DNA of 64,000 bases from Pectinophora gossypiella (GCF_024362695.1 NC_065413.1:16403511-16467510); one strand, 5' to 3'. Counted from the first letter of the stretch, positions 22,340-32,796 are shown. The notes: generated by a model not told the origin, from the sequence alone. A program made the numbers and translations.

Positions 22340-23080
22340 TTTTGAACTGTACAAACAAATGACAGTCGAGACGTAGAGCCAATCGCTATTAAGAGACTCG
22401 CCATAGCGGGAATCGACGTTCGGAGACTGGATGTGAAAGCCATAATTCCCCTTCATGCAAAGAACTGCAGTTCTTGTCACACCCGTTGGCAAAGGTTCTA
22501 TTGTTGATCTTGTACACCAGAGCCTGAGCCCCACACTCCATGGCCTTGGTGTGGTGGAAGGGAACGTTAAGGAAGATCCTGACAGGGGTAGACGGGGAGA
22601 AGTCGACTCGCTGTCAATGCAAATTTTCCCCGGCTAATGGCAACAGGCTCATCCCCTATTACATAGGAGTTAAACATACTTAGTTAACGTTAGTTACTTG
22701 GTATGTAACGTCTTAAACCTAAATAAAGATTCTATCTATCTATCAATCAAGTTAGCGAAGAGTGGGTGTTTATACCATACATCTCTACGTATACATACCC
22801 TGCCCCTTCAGGTTTACTGTAGATGTAATGCTTTGTGATTATGTTATAGGTATTAAAATCAGTACAGTAGATATAAAAGGTCTACATGTTGGGGATAATC
22901 TCGAGAATCAATGATTGCATTTGCATTCGGTAGTTCCTATTAAAAAGGTCTGTGTAAATTCCTAACAGCTCTTCATTATATCTCAGGAAAATAGATAAAA
23001 ATGTCTTGGTGCCGCTTCACACGAGTTAACAGGCGTCATGCAGACTCGTGTAATTTAGTGCTGAGGACATTATATTCTAC
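22340..23080. other. intergenic DNA with a copy of the 1240-1415 repeat
   Basis: About 22618-22835 carries the CCGGCTAATGGCAACAGGCTC and GCGAAGAGTGGGTG blocks of the dispersed repeat. An internal stretch of S2-like LINE or SINE tail (GATTCTATCTATC) sits inside it. Nothing else is recognised. Confidence 0.4.
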
Positions 23081-23089
23081 ATTTGAGAT

Positions 23090-23226
23090 CTTCTCCTTCT
23101 ATCGTGTGGGTTGTAAGGTGGATTACCAACCTCATCAACCCTGGTGTCAGTAAGTAATAACCGGGACCAACGGCTTAACGTGCCTTCCGAAGCACAACGC
23201 TCAACCACTGGACCACGGAGGCCGAC
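23090..23226 (-). mobile_element. SINE family S1, minus strand, internally deleted
   Basis: Retains the tail (CTTCTATCGTGTGGGTTGTA), a middle block and the head (CAACCACTGGACCACGGAGG). About half of the element between them is missing. Confidence 0.7.
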
Positions 23227-23439
23227 ATTGTATGTATTATTATTATAAGATATTGAATGTAGCAGTTACCAAATTTGATAAAGTTATCTCGTATTTTCAA
23301 TTATTGTTATTGCAACAAAACTTACTTTAGATAACTGAGATGCACTTTCGGGTTCATAGCTTTTGACTTTTAAATTTATATCTGGCTTATCTTAAGACGG
23401 GCATAACAAATAAGTTTGTAATGACCTAAGGCTCCGCAA

Positions 23440-23700
23440 ACATCATCATCACTAATTTAAGCGTCACGCTCTTGTCGGTGTAGCATTCTCCATCCTTGTC
23501 TATCAAAGGCCAATTCCATCACCTCCTTATAAGACACGACGTTTGCCTTCTCTTTGATCTGTTCCATGTAAACTCTTCTTGGTCTTCCCCTTCCTCTCTT
23601 TTCGTGTAGCTATCCTTCTATGATGTTTTTAATAACTTCGTCGTGTCTTATTAAGTCTCCAATCATCTTCTGCCTCAATAACTCTCAATATTTGCATCTT
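23440..23700 (-). pseudogene. non-LTR retrotransposon C-terminal fragment, minus strand
   Basis: On the minus strand this matches, with differences, the same basic tail as 32797-33047 (KRGRGRP..., a MEQIKEK-like block, then a RQ-rich end). Another copy is at 34830-35060 (minus) and a scrap at 41500-41545 (minus). Confidence 0.55.
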
Positions 23701-23756
23701 TCCCCTTATTCTTACTAGCACTTCAAAACATACAAAATAAAAGAATTAAATAAATA

Positions 23757-24246
23757 CACGTGGGTTGTGAGGTGGATTGGAGTGGAGGTAGGTACCTCAT
23801 CAACCCTGGTCTCAGGGTTATTAGTGAGCCGCCAAAAGCCCCTGACATGACTCATGTAATGACTTACTAAGCAACTGCTTACTTGCTTTGTACTAAGATA
23901 GGCAAGTAGTAACCGGGACCAACTGCTTATCTTAGTTTAGGACAATCGGGTGACCAGCCTACAATGTCCTAACAAAACCAGGGGTCACAAAGTGAAAGGT
24001 CCAATCCCGGTCACATATATAATAACAAAAATCACGTTGTGTGTGATCCCTGGTTTGGTTCGGACATCGCAGGCTGATCACCTGATTGTCCGAAGACATC
24101 ACTTCGAAGGCCACGTGTCCCGGCTACTATGTATTTACTTCAGTGTGTCACATCAGGGGTCTATTTTGGCGGCTCAACAATAATCCTGACACCGAGGTTG
24201 GTAAGGTCGGTCGCTGACCTCACTCAACCCACACGAGAGAGAAGAA
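23757..24246. mobile_element. two S1 SINE copies, head to head
   Basis: 23757-23996 is a minus-strand S1 copy missing its head. It is followed immediately by a plus-strand copy, 24002-24246, also missing its head. Both are diverged. A further tail-only plus copy lies at 24365-24498. Confidence 0.65.
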
Positions 24247-24504
24247 CCTACACGTGTCTTACGTTATATAAACATCCTTATTAACAATAATAACATAATT
24301 AAGCTGTCGACTATAATTTAACCTCTTGCGGCAGACATTACAAGACACAATAGTTAAACAATAACCCGTTGGTCCCTTACTGATGCAAGTTAGTAGTCGT
24401 TACATGAGCCTTTCAGGGGCCTTTGGCGGTTCAATAGTAACCCTGACACCAGGGTTGATGAGGTTGGTATTCCACCTCACAACCCACACGATATAATAAG
24501 TTAA

Positions 24505-24905
24505 ACAATATAATTATTATTATTATTTGTATGTCGTTTCCATATCTCGGGCCTACGGAGTCCCGGACTTTTGGAAGGCGTGCGTGGGGCCGAAGCCAAC
24601 AAGTAGATGCCCCTTAAGATAGTTTAATCTAAATGTGGTGTGACACCAACCGGCGATTATCCCTGTACGCACTATGGGAGTGCACCCAAAGACGATCCCC
24701 GGTTCGTGTAGGACTATTGCAGATTATGGGAACAAAGGGAACTGGGCCATTGGGTTGGGGGTTAGTGGTTATTATTATTATTATTATTTGTTTGTCGTTT
24801 TCCATTACTCGGGCCTATGGAGTCCCGGACTTATGGAAGGCGTGTGTGGGGCCGAAGCCAACACATAGAAGCAAGCGTACTACCAACTGGGCTGCCACGG
24901 CTCAA
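24505..24905 (+). repeat. direct repeat of about 80 bp, each preceded by an ATT microsatellite
   Basis: 24512-24605 and 24766-24868 both read (ATT)n, then a TGTCGTTT-like block, then CTCGGGCCTAYGGAGTCCCG, then TGGGGCCGAAGCCAAC. They are 254 bases apart. The open frames seen here arise from this repeat. Class of element unknown. Confidence 0.6.
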
Positions 24906-25148
24906 TACCTACTTAGGTAATCGTTTAAAAAACGTACGCGTGTACCTAAGTTTATTCTAAGTTCAAACGTTAAACAAATAAGTATCTGACACGTCTACAT
25001 ACTAAACAGAAGTGAAGTGTTCCATTTAAATATATTTTGCCGAAATGTAAGTACTTACCTGTTATTTATTTGCATAGATATACAAAAAATAATGACGTCT
25101 TTAACACTTTTTAGCGACTTCTATACAGGGGAGCGAAAATAATATAAA

Positions 25149-25485
25149 TGTTAGGACACCGACCATGAATCCCTTCCAAAAACTCCTTTGGTTCGCGCCA
25201 AAAACTCCCGCCACCCCAAGCCAGGAAAAAGGAAAAAAAAGTGGACTCGACTACCGCCGTCGCGCGTTTCTATACAAGAAATTTCTAAAATAACATAAAA
25301 GTGTATTAATTCAAGTTGTGCTGTTTAAACTTAATCTGAAAGTGCACTAGCAGTCTCCAGAGCACCCCGGGGTCAGAAGAAAGCAAATTCAACAATCCTG
25401 TAAGTACCTTTCCTTTGGTCGGTGTTTTGTATGGGCAAGTCTACTTTTCAGATTCAAAAATATCACTAATCTCAGTTATCCAACA
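25149..25485 (+). repeat. 5' LTR of the BEL/Pao element
   Basis: Begins TGTTAGGACACC and ends TTATCCAACA, short imperfect inverted ends. The four bases TAAA before it also precede the 3' LTR, so the true edge could be three bases further left. The LTR should contain promoter and poly(A) functions; no clear TATA box was assigned. Confidence 0.95.
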
Positions 25486-25489
25486 TTTA

Positions 25490-25510
25490 TGGTCCTTCGA
25501 GCCGGATTCA
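25490..25510 (+). promoter_or_regulatory. primer binding site, tRNA-Tyr type
   Basis: Starts TGGTCCTTCGAGCCGGATTC four bases after the 5' LTR. It is the reverse complement of the 3' end of eukaryotic tRNA-Tyr including CCA, with all 21 bases matching the version I know. Minus-strand DNA synthesis would start here. Confidence 0.85.
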
Positions 25511-25789
25511 GTATATCAAAATAGGTATTAACAGACTATTTCATATATAATTTATGTTATTTTATTCAAAATATTAAATTTACAACATCACATTTCATTG
25601 TGCAAGTATTTGTTCAATAGTTCTATTTGTCACAGTGTAATATCATATTTAATATATTTTTTATACGTAGTCAAATACTTAGAATCTATTTCTACAGTGT
25701 AAATTACTTTTTGTTCGGTTTTACATAAACAGGCAGTTGTAGGGACGCGTTGTTCTCGAAGTTTCTAGTACATTTTTCTTCAGTTCAAA

Positions 25790-28700
25790 ATGGCGAAAGA
25801 AACACCTACAACTCCATTTTTGACCGATCTTGATATCAAAATAAATACGTTAATAAATAGAAAAGAACGTTATTTTAGGCGTGTTCAACAGATGTACGAT
25901 TTATCTAAAATTGTCGAAAGTGATTCCACGTTAGTTAACAAATTGTTGGTGCGGGTCAGTGAACTCGAATCTTCTCGCGAATCATTCGAACGAATTGTTG
26001 ATGATATTTCTGCGCTGGAACTAAAGCGTAACCCGGCGTATATAATTAACGACCAGGAAATAAAGGCTTTCGATGACTTGTATTACGAAGTTAAACGTAT
26101 TTTTCATCAATACGAAACTGTTTCGAATACGTCAAAAAGTGGCGGTGAATTCAAATATGAGCGAAGCGGCGGCTCTCAGCCTCGCTTACCTAAAATTGAA
26201 CTTGTTCATTTTGACGGAAGGTTAGAGAATTGGATTACATTTCGCGATACATTTATGAGTTTGATTCATACAAATAATTCGATAGGTAATGTCGAGAAGT
26301 TCCATTATTTACTTTCCGTAGTAACCGGGCCAGCACTTCAAATAGTGAAAAGTTTGCCAGTATCGAGTGACAATTATAATATTGTCTGGTCATCCCTGTC
26401 GGACAGGTATGAGAATAAGCGTGCTATAGCTACCCGCTATTTGGATAAATTGTTTGCGTTCAAACCGTTGCCGAACGAATCTGTTAGCGGATTGAATTCC
26501 TTTTTAGAGACATTTCAAGAATGCGTTCAAGCGTTAGAATTATTAAAAATCGATGATTTAGCGGGATTTATTCTTTGTTATATCGGTTTACGTAACCTGG
26601 ACCCGGTTTCTAGACGAGAATTTGAACAAAAAATCGGTATAAAGGAAATACCTATTTTTAAAACATTAAGCGAATTTGTATCGAATCAGGCGCGTATGTT
26701 GGAAATGTCTAATCCTCCTGTTTCAAAGCCCGTTTCAAATAAACCCATTCTAAATGCGGTTCAAAACAAAACTAATAATAATAGTAAACCTATTACAAAA
26801 AATGTCAATTCAAAAACCTGTTTGGCGAGCAATGCGGGCCCTGATAATTCTAAGAAGGCATGTTTGTATTGCAATAAGCCATTTCATTCGATTTATAAAT
26901 GTTACGAATACATTGCGCTGTCTCCTAAGCAGCGAATTGAAAAAATAAAAGATTTGCGTTTATGCGAAAATTGTTTGCGTCAAGGTCACACATCTAATGA
27001 GTGCCCATCGAAGATAACATGTACGGTGTGCAAAAACAAACATCATCACACGTTGCATTTAGATTCCAATGTAACTTTGATAAGCACGGGCTCTGATGAC
27101 AGTTGTGATAACGACTTTAATAACGATCAACAGAATCGGGTCTCCTTGGCATCGTCATGCTCGTCTGGGTCGACAGTTATGCTGGGTACTGCGGTTGTAC
27201 ACGTTACGGATGTTTCAGGCAAATATCAACCCGTGCGCGTAGTGATCGACAGTGGTTCTCAAACCAGTTTTATCACAAATGATTGTGCACAGCGATTAGG
27301 GCTTCCACGTCAGAAGTGTAACACTCAATTGTCGGGCCTAGGCGGAACAGTAGTTCGCGATCACGGTATGGTGTCCTGCACTTTAAAGCCGACCATGTCT
27401 AATGACCCTGTTTTTAATATAAAAGCTGTGATCGTTCCGAAAATATCTGGCGATATGCCATCTGTCACTTTGTCACAGGATTTAATCAACGAATATAAAC
27501 ATTTGGTGTTGGCTGACCCTACTTTCTATCGCTCGAGTCGCATTGACATGTTGCTTGCCAGTGACGTGTTTCCATTCATTTATGATGGTGGCAAGTATCA
27601 TCCGTCACGTCAAGGGATACCGCTCGCGTTAAGTAGCATTTTCGGGTATGTCATTACAGGCCAGCTGTCAGTGAATACCGGTGCTGACGGTGTGTCGACT
27701 TGTATGTTCACTAGTAGCACAGTTAAGGTGGACGATTTAATTAAATCTTTCTGGGAAACCGAAAGTTTATCCTGTGACGTACCTAAAAATCCAGATGACG
27801 TCATCGCTGAACAGATGTTTGTCAGTGACCATAAGCGTGATAATACCGGTCGATACATTGTGAGCTACCCATTCAAACCTGACGCGAAACTGGGCGATTC
27901 TAAACAAATTGCATTAAAACGATATCAAAATTTGGAACGCAAATTATCTCGTTTACCCGATCTAAGGGGCGAATATAAAACGTTCATGGACGACTACGCG
28001 TCGCTCGGTCATATGGTCTGTGTCGGTGACGTATCGGAAGTGGAATCGGCGTATGTCATTCCCCACCACTGCGTTCATAAGCCTGATAGTAGTACGACAA
28101 AACTTCGCGTAGTTTTCGATGCTTCGTGTCAAACTACAAATAATCAATCTTTAAATTCCGTTTTATATACGGGGCCCAAACTGCAAGCTGATCTTGTGGA
28201 ATTATTAATACGTTTCCGTTTACGTAACGTTTGTTTATGCGGTGACATATCAAAAATGTATCGTAATATATTAATTGACAAATCACAACGTCAATTTCAA
28301 CACATATTGTGGCGAGATTCGCCCAACGAGCCTATAAAGATGTACGAGTTGTGCACAGTCACTTACGGGGTAGTCAGCAGCCCGTTTTTAGCCATTCGCA
28401 CGTTACAGCAGTTAGCCGCGGATGAAGGCGATCGTTTCCCTGATGCCGCCCGTGCTCTGCGTGAAGGTTTTTACGTTGATGACTTGCTTTGGTCAGTGGA
28501 TAGTGTAGACGACGCGCTGACACTTCAACATCAGTTGGTAGAATTGCTAAAGCTTGGCGGTTTCGAATTGCGCAAGTGGTCGAGTAATAGTGCTCAAGTT
28601 TTAAATAAATTGCCTAGTGATCAACTCGAACCACCTGTTCAGTTCGATGACGGCAAAACTATGGCTATCAAGATTCTCGGCCTGCACTGGCTACCTGAAG

Positions 28701-31054
28701 AAGACGCTTTCTCCTTCCGTACCACACAGATGGAAAGTAACGTGACGAAGCGCTCCGTGTTGTCGGAAATAGCTAAGTTATTTGACCCTTTGGGGTTCGT
28801 TGCGCCTTGTACTTTTCTCGCTAAAACTTTTATGCAAAAGTTATGGTGCGCCAATTTAGGTTGGGATGACGCGCTGCCTAATGCGCTTCTCAATGAATGG
28901 CGTTTGTTTTCATTTCAAATACCTTTATTATCGAAACTAAAACATGACCGACATGTTTTTGTGAAAAATCACATTACAGCTCAAATTGTGGGTTTTTGTG
29001 ACGCGTCGACGAATGGTTTCGCTGCCGTCGTGTATATTCGCAGTCAGGACGGGCATGGCAATGTCAAGGTTAGCCTACTGTTATCAAAATCTAAGGTTGC
29101 GCCCTTAAAAACAGTATCGATTCCGCGTCTTGAATTAATGGCCGCTCATTTGTTATCGAAAACCCTACAATATGTCGTATCGATATTAGCCAAGGAAGTA
29201 CTGATCAGCGAAGTACTGGCTTTCACCGACAGCTCAGTGGCGTTGACGTGGATCAATACACCTGCATTCAAATTAAAAACTTTTGTTGCGAATCGTGTGG
29301 CTAAGATTACTGAATGTTCAGCCGGTGTTCAATGGTATCACGTCAACGGCACTGACAATCCTGCCGATGTATGTTCGCGCGGCGCCACGCCGGCCCAGTT
29401 GCTGCACATCGCTGATCAGTGGTTCCGCGGCCCACAGTGGTTGTACGATCCACAACATATGTGGCCAGTGAGGTCTCTAACTGAGTTCAAAGGAGAACCC
29501 CTGGAACTAAAACCTGTAAAGGAAAGTACGTCATTACTCACTGAAGGTGTCTCTCTAAAAAATAACTTTGATAATATAATAAATAAATATTCGAATTTTA
29601 ACAAACTGCAGCGCATAGTCGCCTGGTGTTTCAGATTCTTACACAATTCCAGGGTTTCTCGGCCTGATAGAATCAGGGGCGCATTGCTCACCGCAGAGTT
29701 AAATAAAGCTCACGATAAACTTATTCAAATAGTTCAATCCGAACATTTTGGTGATGACATTGAGTCATTAAAACGAGGTAATCGATGCTCTCAAAGCCTA
29801 CGTAAACTCGACCCGTTCATTGATAGCCGTGGTCTTCTCATGGTGGGGGGTAGGCTTTCACACGCAAACTTACCATTTACTCAACGTCACCCTTTAATTT
29901 TACCGAAAAAATGTCATTTTACGAACATTTTAATTGATTATTATCATAAAGTTTATTTACATGTCGGACCTAGGACTTTACAAAACATATTAGTTCAAAA
30001 ATATTGGATTATAGCCGCTCGCTGTGTTATACGGTCTCGCCTTTCCAAATGCGTTACATGTTTCAGAAATAGGCCCACTGTAAATCAACCTAAAATGGGC
30101 TCTTTGCCTAAGTGCCGCTTACAGGACGTTTACCCGTTTCACACGGTCGGTGTCGATATTGGAGGTCCATTTTATACAAAAGAAACAAATAGACGCAATG
30201 CCAGAATCTCAAAGTCTTACTTATGTCTATTTGTTTGTTATTCGACTCGTGCGGTTCACCTTGAGGTCCTTTCGGCGTTGACTACTGAATGCTTCCTAGC
30301 TTCATTCGATCGGTTTACGGCTAGGCGTGGTCTTCCACACACCATGTATTCGGATAACGGTAAAAACTTTGTCGCGGCCGGTAAACACTTAAACGAAGTC
30401 GTTCAATTTTATAATGCAAGTCAACGGCAGCTTATTGACGGTTTTACAGTCAGAAAAGTGACATGGAAATATAACCCCCCGACAGGTAGTCATTTTGGGG
30501 GCATTTTTGAAGCCGGAATAAAATCGGCAAAGTACCACTTGAAGCGCGTAGTAGGTACTCGTGCTTTATCTTTCGAAGAGTTGGGTACTCTTTTTGCTAA
30601 CATAGAAGCGATTTTAAATTCGCGCCCTTTGTGTAGTTTGTCTAATGACCCGAGTGAATTCGACGTCCTTACGCCAGGACACTTTTTAGTCGGTCGTCAA
30701 TTGGTATCGGCTCCCAATTACGATCTTTCAGATATACCGTTGAATCGTTTAACACGATGGCAATGCATTACGCAGGCCGCTCTGCACTTCTGGCGCCGGT
30801 GGAAGTCGGAATACTTGCACACATTGCAACAAAGGCAGAAGTGGTTTGTTGATACACCTAACTTAAACGTAAACGATTTGGTCTTAATTCATAACGATAA
30901 CGTACCGTGTCAACAATGGAGTTTGGGTCGTGTAGAACAGATTCACCCTGGACGTGATGGTAGAGTTCGCGTTGTTACATTACGTACACAAAATTCACGG
31001 TTACAACGGCCTGTTTCCAAATTGAGTCCTCTCCCAAAAGAGCAGGACCAATAA
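25790..31054 (+). CDS. BEL/Pao gag-pol polyprotein, 1754 residues, uninterrupted
   Basis: Order of domains: gag-like region with the conserved FDGRLENWITFRDTF block (about residues 140-160, DUF1759 type); two CCHC zinc knuckles (first Cys at 358 and at 392), then a CTVC...H...H finger; aspartic protease with DSGS (Asp 487); reverse transcriptase with the YVDD active site (895-898); RNase H with CDAST (Asp 1071) and a later TDSSVAL block; integrase with an HX4H...CVTC zinc site, and catalytic Asp 1456, Asp 1522 and Glu 1574; and a C-terminal domain (DUF5641 type) to residue 1754. All active-site residues looked for are present and no stop or frameshift interrupts the ORF. The start is the first in-frame ATG, in an AAAATGG context, about 300 bases after the LTR. 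The protein copies element RNA into DNA and integrates it; it is not a host function. Confidence 0.95.
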   Translation: MAKETPTTPFLTDLDIKINTLINRKERYFRRVQQMYDLSKIVESDSTLVNKLLVRVSELESSRESFERIVDDISALELKRNPAYIINDQEIKAFDDLYYEVKRIFHQYETVSNTSKSGGEFKYERSGGSQPRLPKIELVHFDGRLENWITFRDTFMSLIHTNNSIGNVEKFHYLLSVVTGPALQIVKSLPVSSDNYNIVWSSLSDRYENKRAIATRYLDKLFAFKPLPNESVSGLNSFLETFQECVQALELLKIDDLAGFILCYIGLRNLDPVSRREFEQKIGIKEIPIFKTLSEFVSNQARMLEMSNPPVSKPVSNKPILNAVQNKTNNNSKPITKNVNSKTCLASNAGPDNSKKACLYCNKPFHSIYKCYEYIALSPKQRIEKIKDLRLCENCLRQGHTSNECPSKITCTVCKNKHHHTLHLDSNVTLISTGSDDSCDNDFNNDQQNRVSLASSCSSGSTVMLGTAVVHVTDVSGKYQPVRVVIDSGSQTSFITNDCAQRLGLPRQKCNTQLSGLGGTVVRDHGMVSCTLKPTMSNDPVFNIKAVIVPKISGDMPSVTLSQDLINEYKHLVLADPTFYRSSRIDMLLASDVFPFIYDGGKYHPSRQGIPLALSSIFGYVITGQLSVNTGADGVSTCMFTSSTVKVDDLIKSFWETESLSCDVPKNPDDVIAEQMFVSDHKRDNTGRYIVSYPFKPDAKLGDSKQIALKRYQNLERKLSRLPDLRGEYKTFMDDYASLGHMVCVGDVSEVESAYVIPHHCVHKPDSSTTKLRVVFDASCQTTNNQSLNSVLYTGPKLQADLVELLIRFRLRNVCLCGDISKMYRNILIDKSQRQFQHILWRDSPNEPIKMYELCTVTYGVVSSPFLAIRTLQQLAADEGDRFPDAARALREGFYVDDLLWSVDSVDDALTLQHQLVELLKLGGFELRKWSSNSAQVLNKLPSDQLEPPVQFDDGKTMAIKILGLHWLPEEDAFSFRTTQMESNVTKRSVLSEIAKLFDPLGFVAPCTFLAKTFMQKLWCANLGWDDALPNALLNEWRLFSFQIPLLSKLKHDRHVFVKNHITAQIVGFCDASTNGFAAVVYIRSQDGHGNVKVSLLLSKSKVAPLKTVSIPRLELMAAHLLSKTLQYVVSILAKEVLISEVLAFTDSSVALTWINTPAFKLKTFVANRVAKITECSAGVQWYHVNGTDNPADVCSRGATPAQLLHIADQWFRGPQWLYDPQHMWPVRSLTEFKGEPLELKPVKESTSLLTEGVSLKNNFDNIINKYSNFNKLQRIVAWCFRFLHNSRVSRPDRIRGALLTAELNKAHDKLIQIVQSEHFGDDIESLKRGNRCSQSLRKLDPFIDSRGLLMVGGRLSHANLPFTQRHPLILPKKCHFTNILIDYYHKVYLHVGPRTLQNILVQKYWIIAARCVIRSRLSKCVTCFRNRPTVNQPKMGSLPKCRLQDVYPFHTVGVDIGGPFYTKETNRRNARISKSYLCLFVCYSTRAVHLEVLSALTTECFLASFDRFTARRGLPHTMYSDNGKNFVAAGKHLNEVVQFYNASQRQLIDGFTVRKVTWKYNPPTGSHFGGIFEAGIKSAKYHLKRVVGTRALSFEELGTLFANIEAILNSRPLCSLSNDPSEFDVLTPGHFLVGRQLVSAPNYDLSDIPLNRLTRWQCITQAALHFWRRWKSEYLHTLQQRQKWFVDTPNLNVNDLVLIHNDNVPCQQWSLGRVEQIHPGRDGRVRVVTLRTQNSRLQRPVSKLSPLPKEQDQ

Positions 31055-31260
31055 CTTTGTTATTTATTTCTATCATAATAATATCATTCATACACTTAAT
31101 TATTTATTATACAGTCCATTAGCTTATCTTATTATAAAAATATATAACTTAGTTTTCTTTGTCAACAATAAAGTACATTATAAGTAGTATATTTAATAAT
31201 TCTACTCTTGTGATGTTATTACCTATTTTGAAATCACTGTTGATTTCGGTGGGGGGTAAA
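31055..31260 (+). other. 3' non-coding region and polypurine tract of the BEL/Pao element
   Basis: AT-rich, with an AATAAAG at about 31167. Just before the 3' LTR lies GGTGGGGGGT (31249-31258), the likely polypurine primer for plus-strand synthesis. Confidence 0.6.
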
Positions 31261-31597
31261 TGTTAGGACACCGACCATGAATCCCTTCCAAAAACTCCTT
31301 TGGTTCGCGCCAAAAACTCCCGCCACCCCAAGCCAGGAAAAAGGAAAAAAAAGTGGACTCGACTACCGCCGTCGCGCGTTTCTATACAAGAAATTTCTAA
31401 AATAACATAAAAGTGTATTAATTCAAGTTGTGCTGTTTAAACTTAATCTGAAAGTGCACTAGCAGTCTCCAGAGCACCCCGGGGTCAGAAGAAAGCAAAT
31501 TCAACAATCCTGTAAGTACCTTTCCTTTGGTCGGTGTTTTGTATGGGCAAGTCTACTTTTCAGATTCAAAAATATCACTAATCTCAGTTATCCAACA
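31261..31597 (+). repeat. 3' LTR of the BEL/Pao element
   Basis: Same length and, as far as could be read, the same sequence as the 5' LTR, including the A-run lengths. It is followed by ATAT, which is also found at 25142-25145 just left of the element if the LTR is taken to begin with AAATG. Confidence 0.95.
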
Positions 31598-31626
31598 ATA
31601 TCTAAGTGAGACTGGTAAGTGACGAC

Positions 31627-32082
31627 CAGGGCCGTCTTTAAACTATTTGAGGCCCTGGGCACATTAGGATCGTGGGGCCCCTATGACCTAAAGAAAACAC
31701 TATTTCGTTATAATAGATAAAGAAAGTAGACAAGCTCGGTTCTAAATTTATTTCTATTTAGTTATTAACTATAAAAAATCAGGAAAAATAAAAAATAATC
31801 TACAAAAGTAACTCGCTTAGCAAATAAATTCTATGTTGATTGCAAAGGTACCCTTCTAGATTAAATTTAAGATGAGCAAAATCGTTAATCACTTTTTCAA
31901 AATCTATGGTACTTCTTAATTCATTTTTTATTCGTTAGTATAGTATTATAGTATCTGTGGTATTACGTTTGACGTTCGATTACGATTATACGATTTGGTA
32001 ATCTGGCAGGAACTAGGGGGCCCCATTCGAACGCGGGGTCCTGGGCACGTGCCCATAGTGCCCAGTGGGAAAGAGGGGCCTG
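31627..32082. mobile_element. hAT-like non-autonomous DNA transposon, 456 bp
   Basis: Flanked by a perfect 8-bp direct repeat GTGACGAC (31619-31626 and 32083-32090), the target duplication length of the hAT superfamily. The left end is CAGGGCCGTCTTTAA; the right end reversed is CAGGCCCCTCTTTCC, an imperfect terminal inverted repeat starting CAGG as hAT ends often do. Inner GGCCCTGGGCAC and its mirror add to the symmetry. No transposase ORF. Confidence 0.7.
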
Positions 32083-32283
32083 GTGACGACGTGGTTTAGG
32101 GTGGATCGCACCTAGCAAATGCCTATCCACTGTAGCCTTGAAGGCTCTCAGATTACAACGAGTTGGAAATACTGATTAGATTGATTAGAGTTGGACGGCG
32201 GTAGACAATTCCAGTTCTTTGCTTACTAAAAAAAGATTTAAAGATTTTACTTACTTACTTACTTTTGCTGATCGCAATAAATA

Positions 32284-32552
32284 GGAGCTCGGTGGCGCAG
32301 CGGTAAACGCGCTCGGTCTGCGATTGTTGAAGTAAAGCAACTTTCGCAAAGGCCGGTCATTGGATGGGTGACCACAAAAAAAAAGTTTTCATCTCGAGCT
32401 CCTCCGTGCTTCGGAAGGCACGTTAAGACGTTGGTCCCGGCTGCATTAGCAGTCGTTAATAACCATCAATCCGCACTGGGCCCGCGTGATGGTTTAAGGC
32501 CCGATCTCCCTATACATCCATAGGGAAGCAGTGAGAACGCTAATGGGCTGAT
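32284..32552 (+). mobile_element. SINE family S3
   Basis: Full head (GGAGCTCGGTGGCGCAGCGG) and body with a GAT tail. A small deletion removes the GGCCCGTGCCCCA block near the 3' end. Its tail abuts a family L MITE remnant at 32562-32732. Confidence 0.8.
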
Positions 32553-32561
32553 GATGATGAT

Positions 32562-32732
32562 TGGCCGATGTAAATTTTTTATACGGTTGTTTTAGATTTC
32601 TGCTTAAAATTGACGTGTATTCCATAAATTTTATGCCTGTCGATTACCCGTCCCTTTCTTTTTCAACGGATGAGAAAATGACAGGTATAACTTAAAATAA
32701 AATTAGGTGGCGTCTGCAGGAATTAGCATCAA
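32562..32732. mobile_element. family L MITE, right half
   Basis: Begins inside the element next to the SINE tail and continues to the right terminus (ACTTAAAATAAAATTAGGTG). The left half is missing, so the SINE inserted into it or a deletion followed. Confidence 0.65.
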
Positions 32733-32796
32733 TGTGATCCAAATATCAAGCAACAATTATTTTTAAGTGTGCTTCTGCGATTACATTGTATTTTGG

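Larger units (their letters stand above)
25149..31597 (+). mobile_element. full-length BEL/Pao LTR retrotransposon
   Basis: Two 337-bp direct repeats (25149-25485 and 31261-31597) enclose a primer binding site (25490-25510), one long gag-pol ORF (25790-31054), a non-coding 3' part and a purine-rich tract just before the 3' LTR (31249-31257). I found no difference between the LTRs reading them side by side, which points to a recent insertion. BEL/Pao membership follows from the single-frame polyprotein, the domain order protease-RT-RNaseH-integrase, and the family-specific aspartic protease and C-terminal domains. No envelope-like ORF is present. It lies in intergenic DNA, on the same strand as the host genes. 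Confidence 0.95.

Noticed and set aside
22103..22534. 143-codon open frame on the minus strand
   Set aside because: Most of it is the S4 SINE in reverse; the same peptide-like string appears wherever the SINE occurs.
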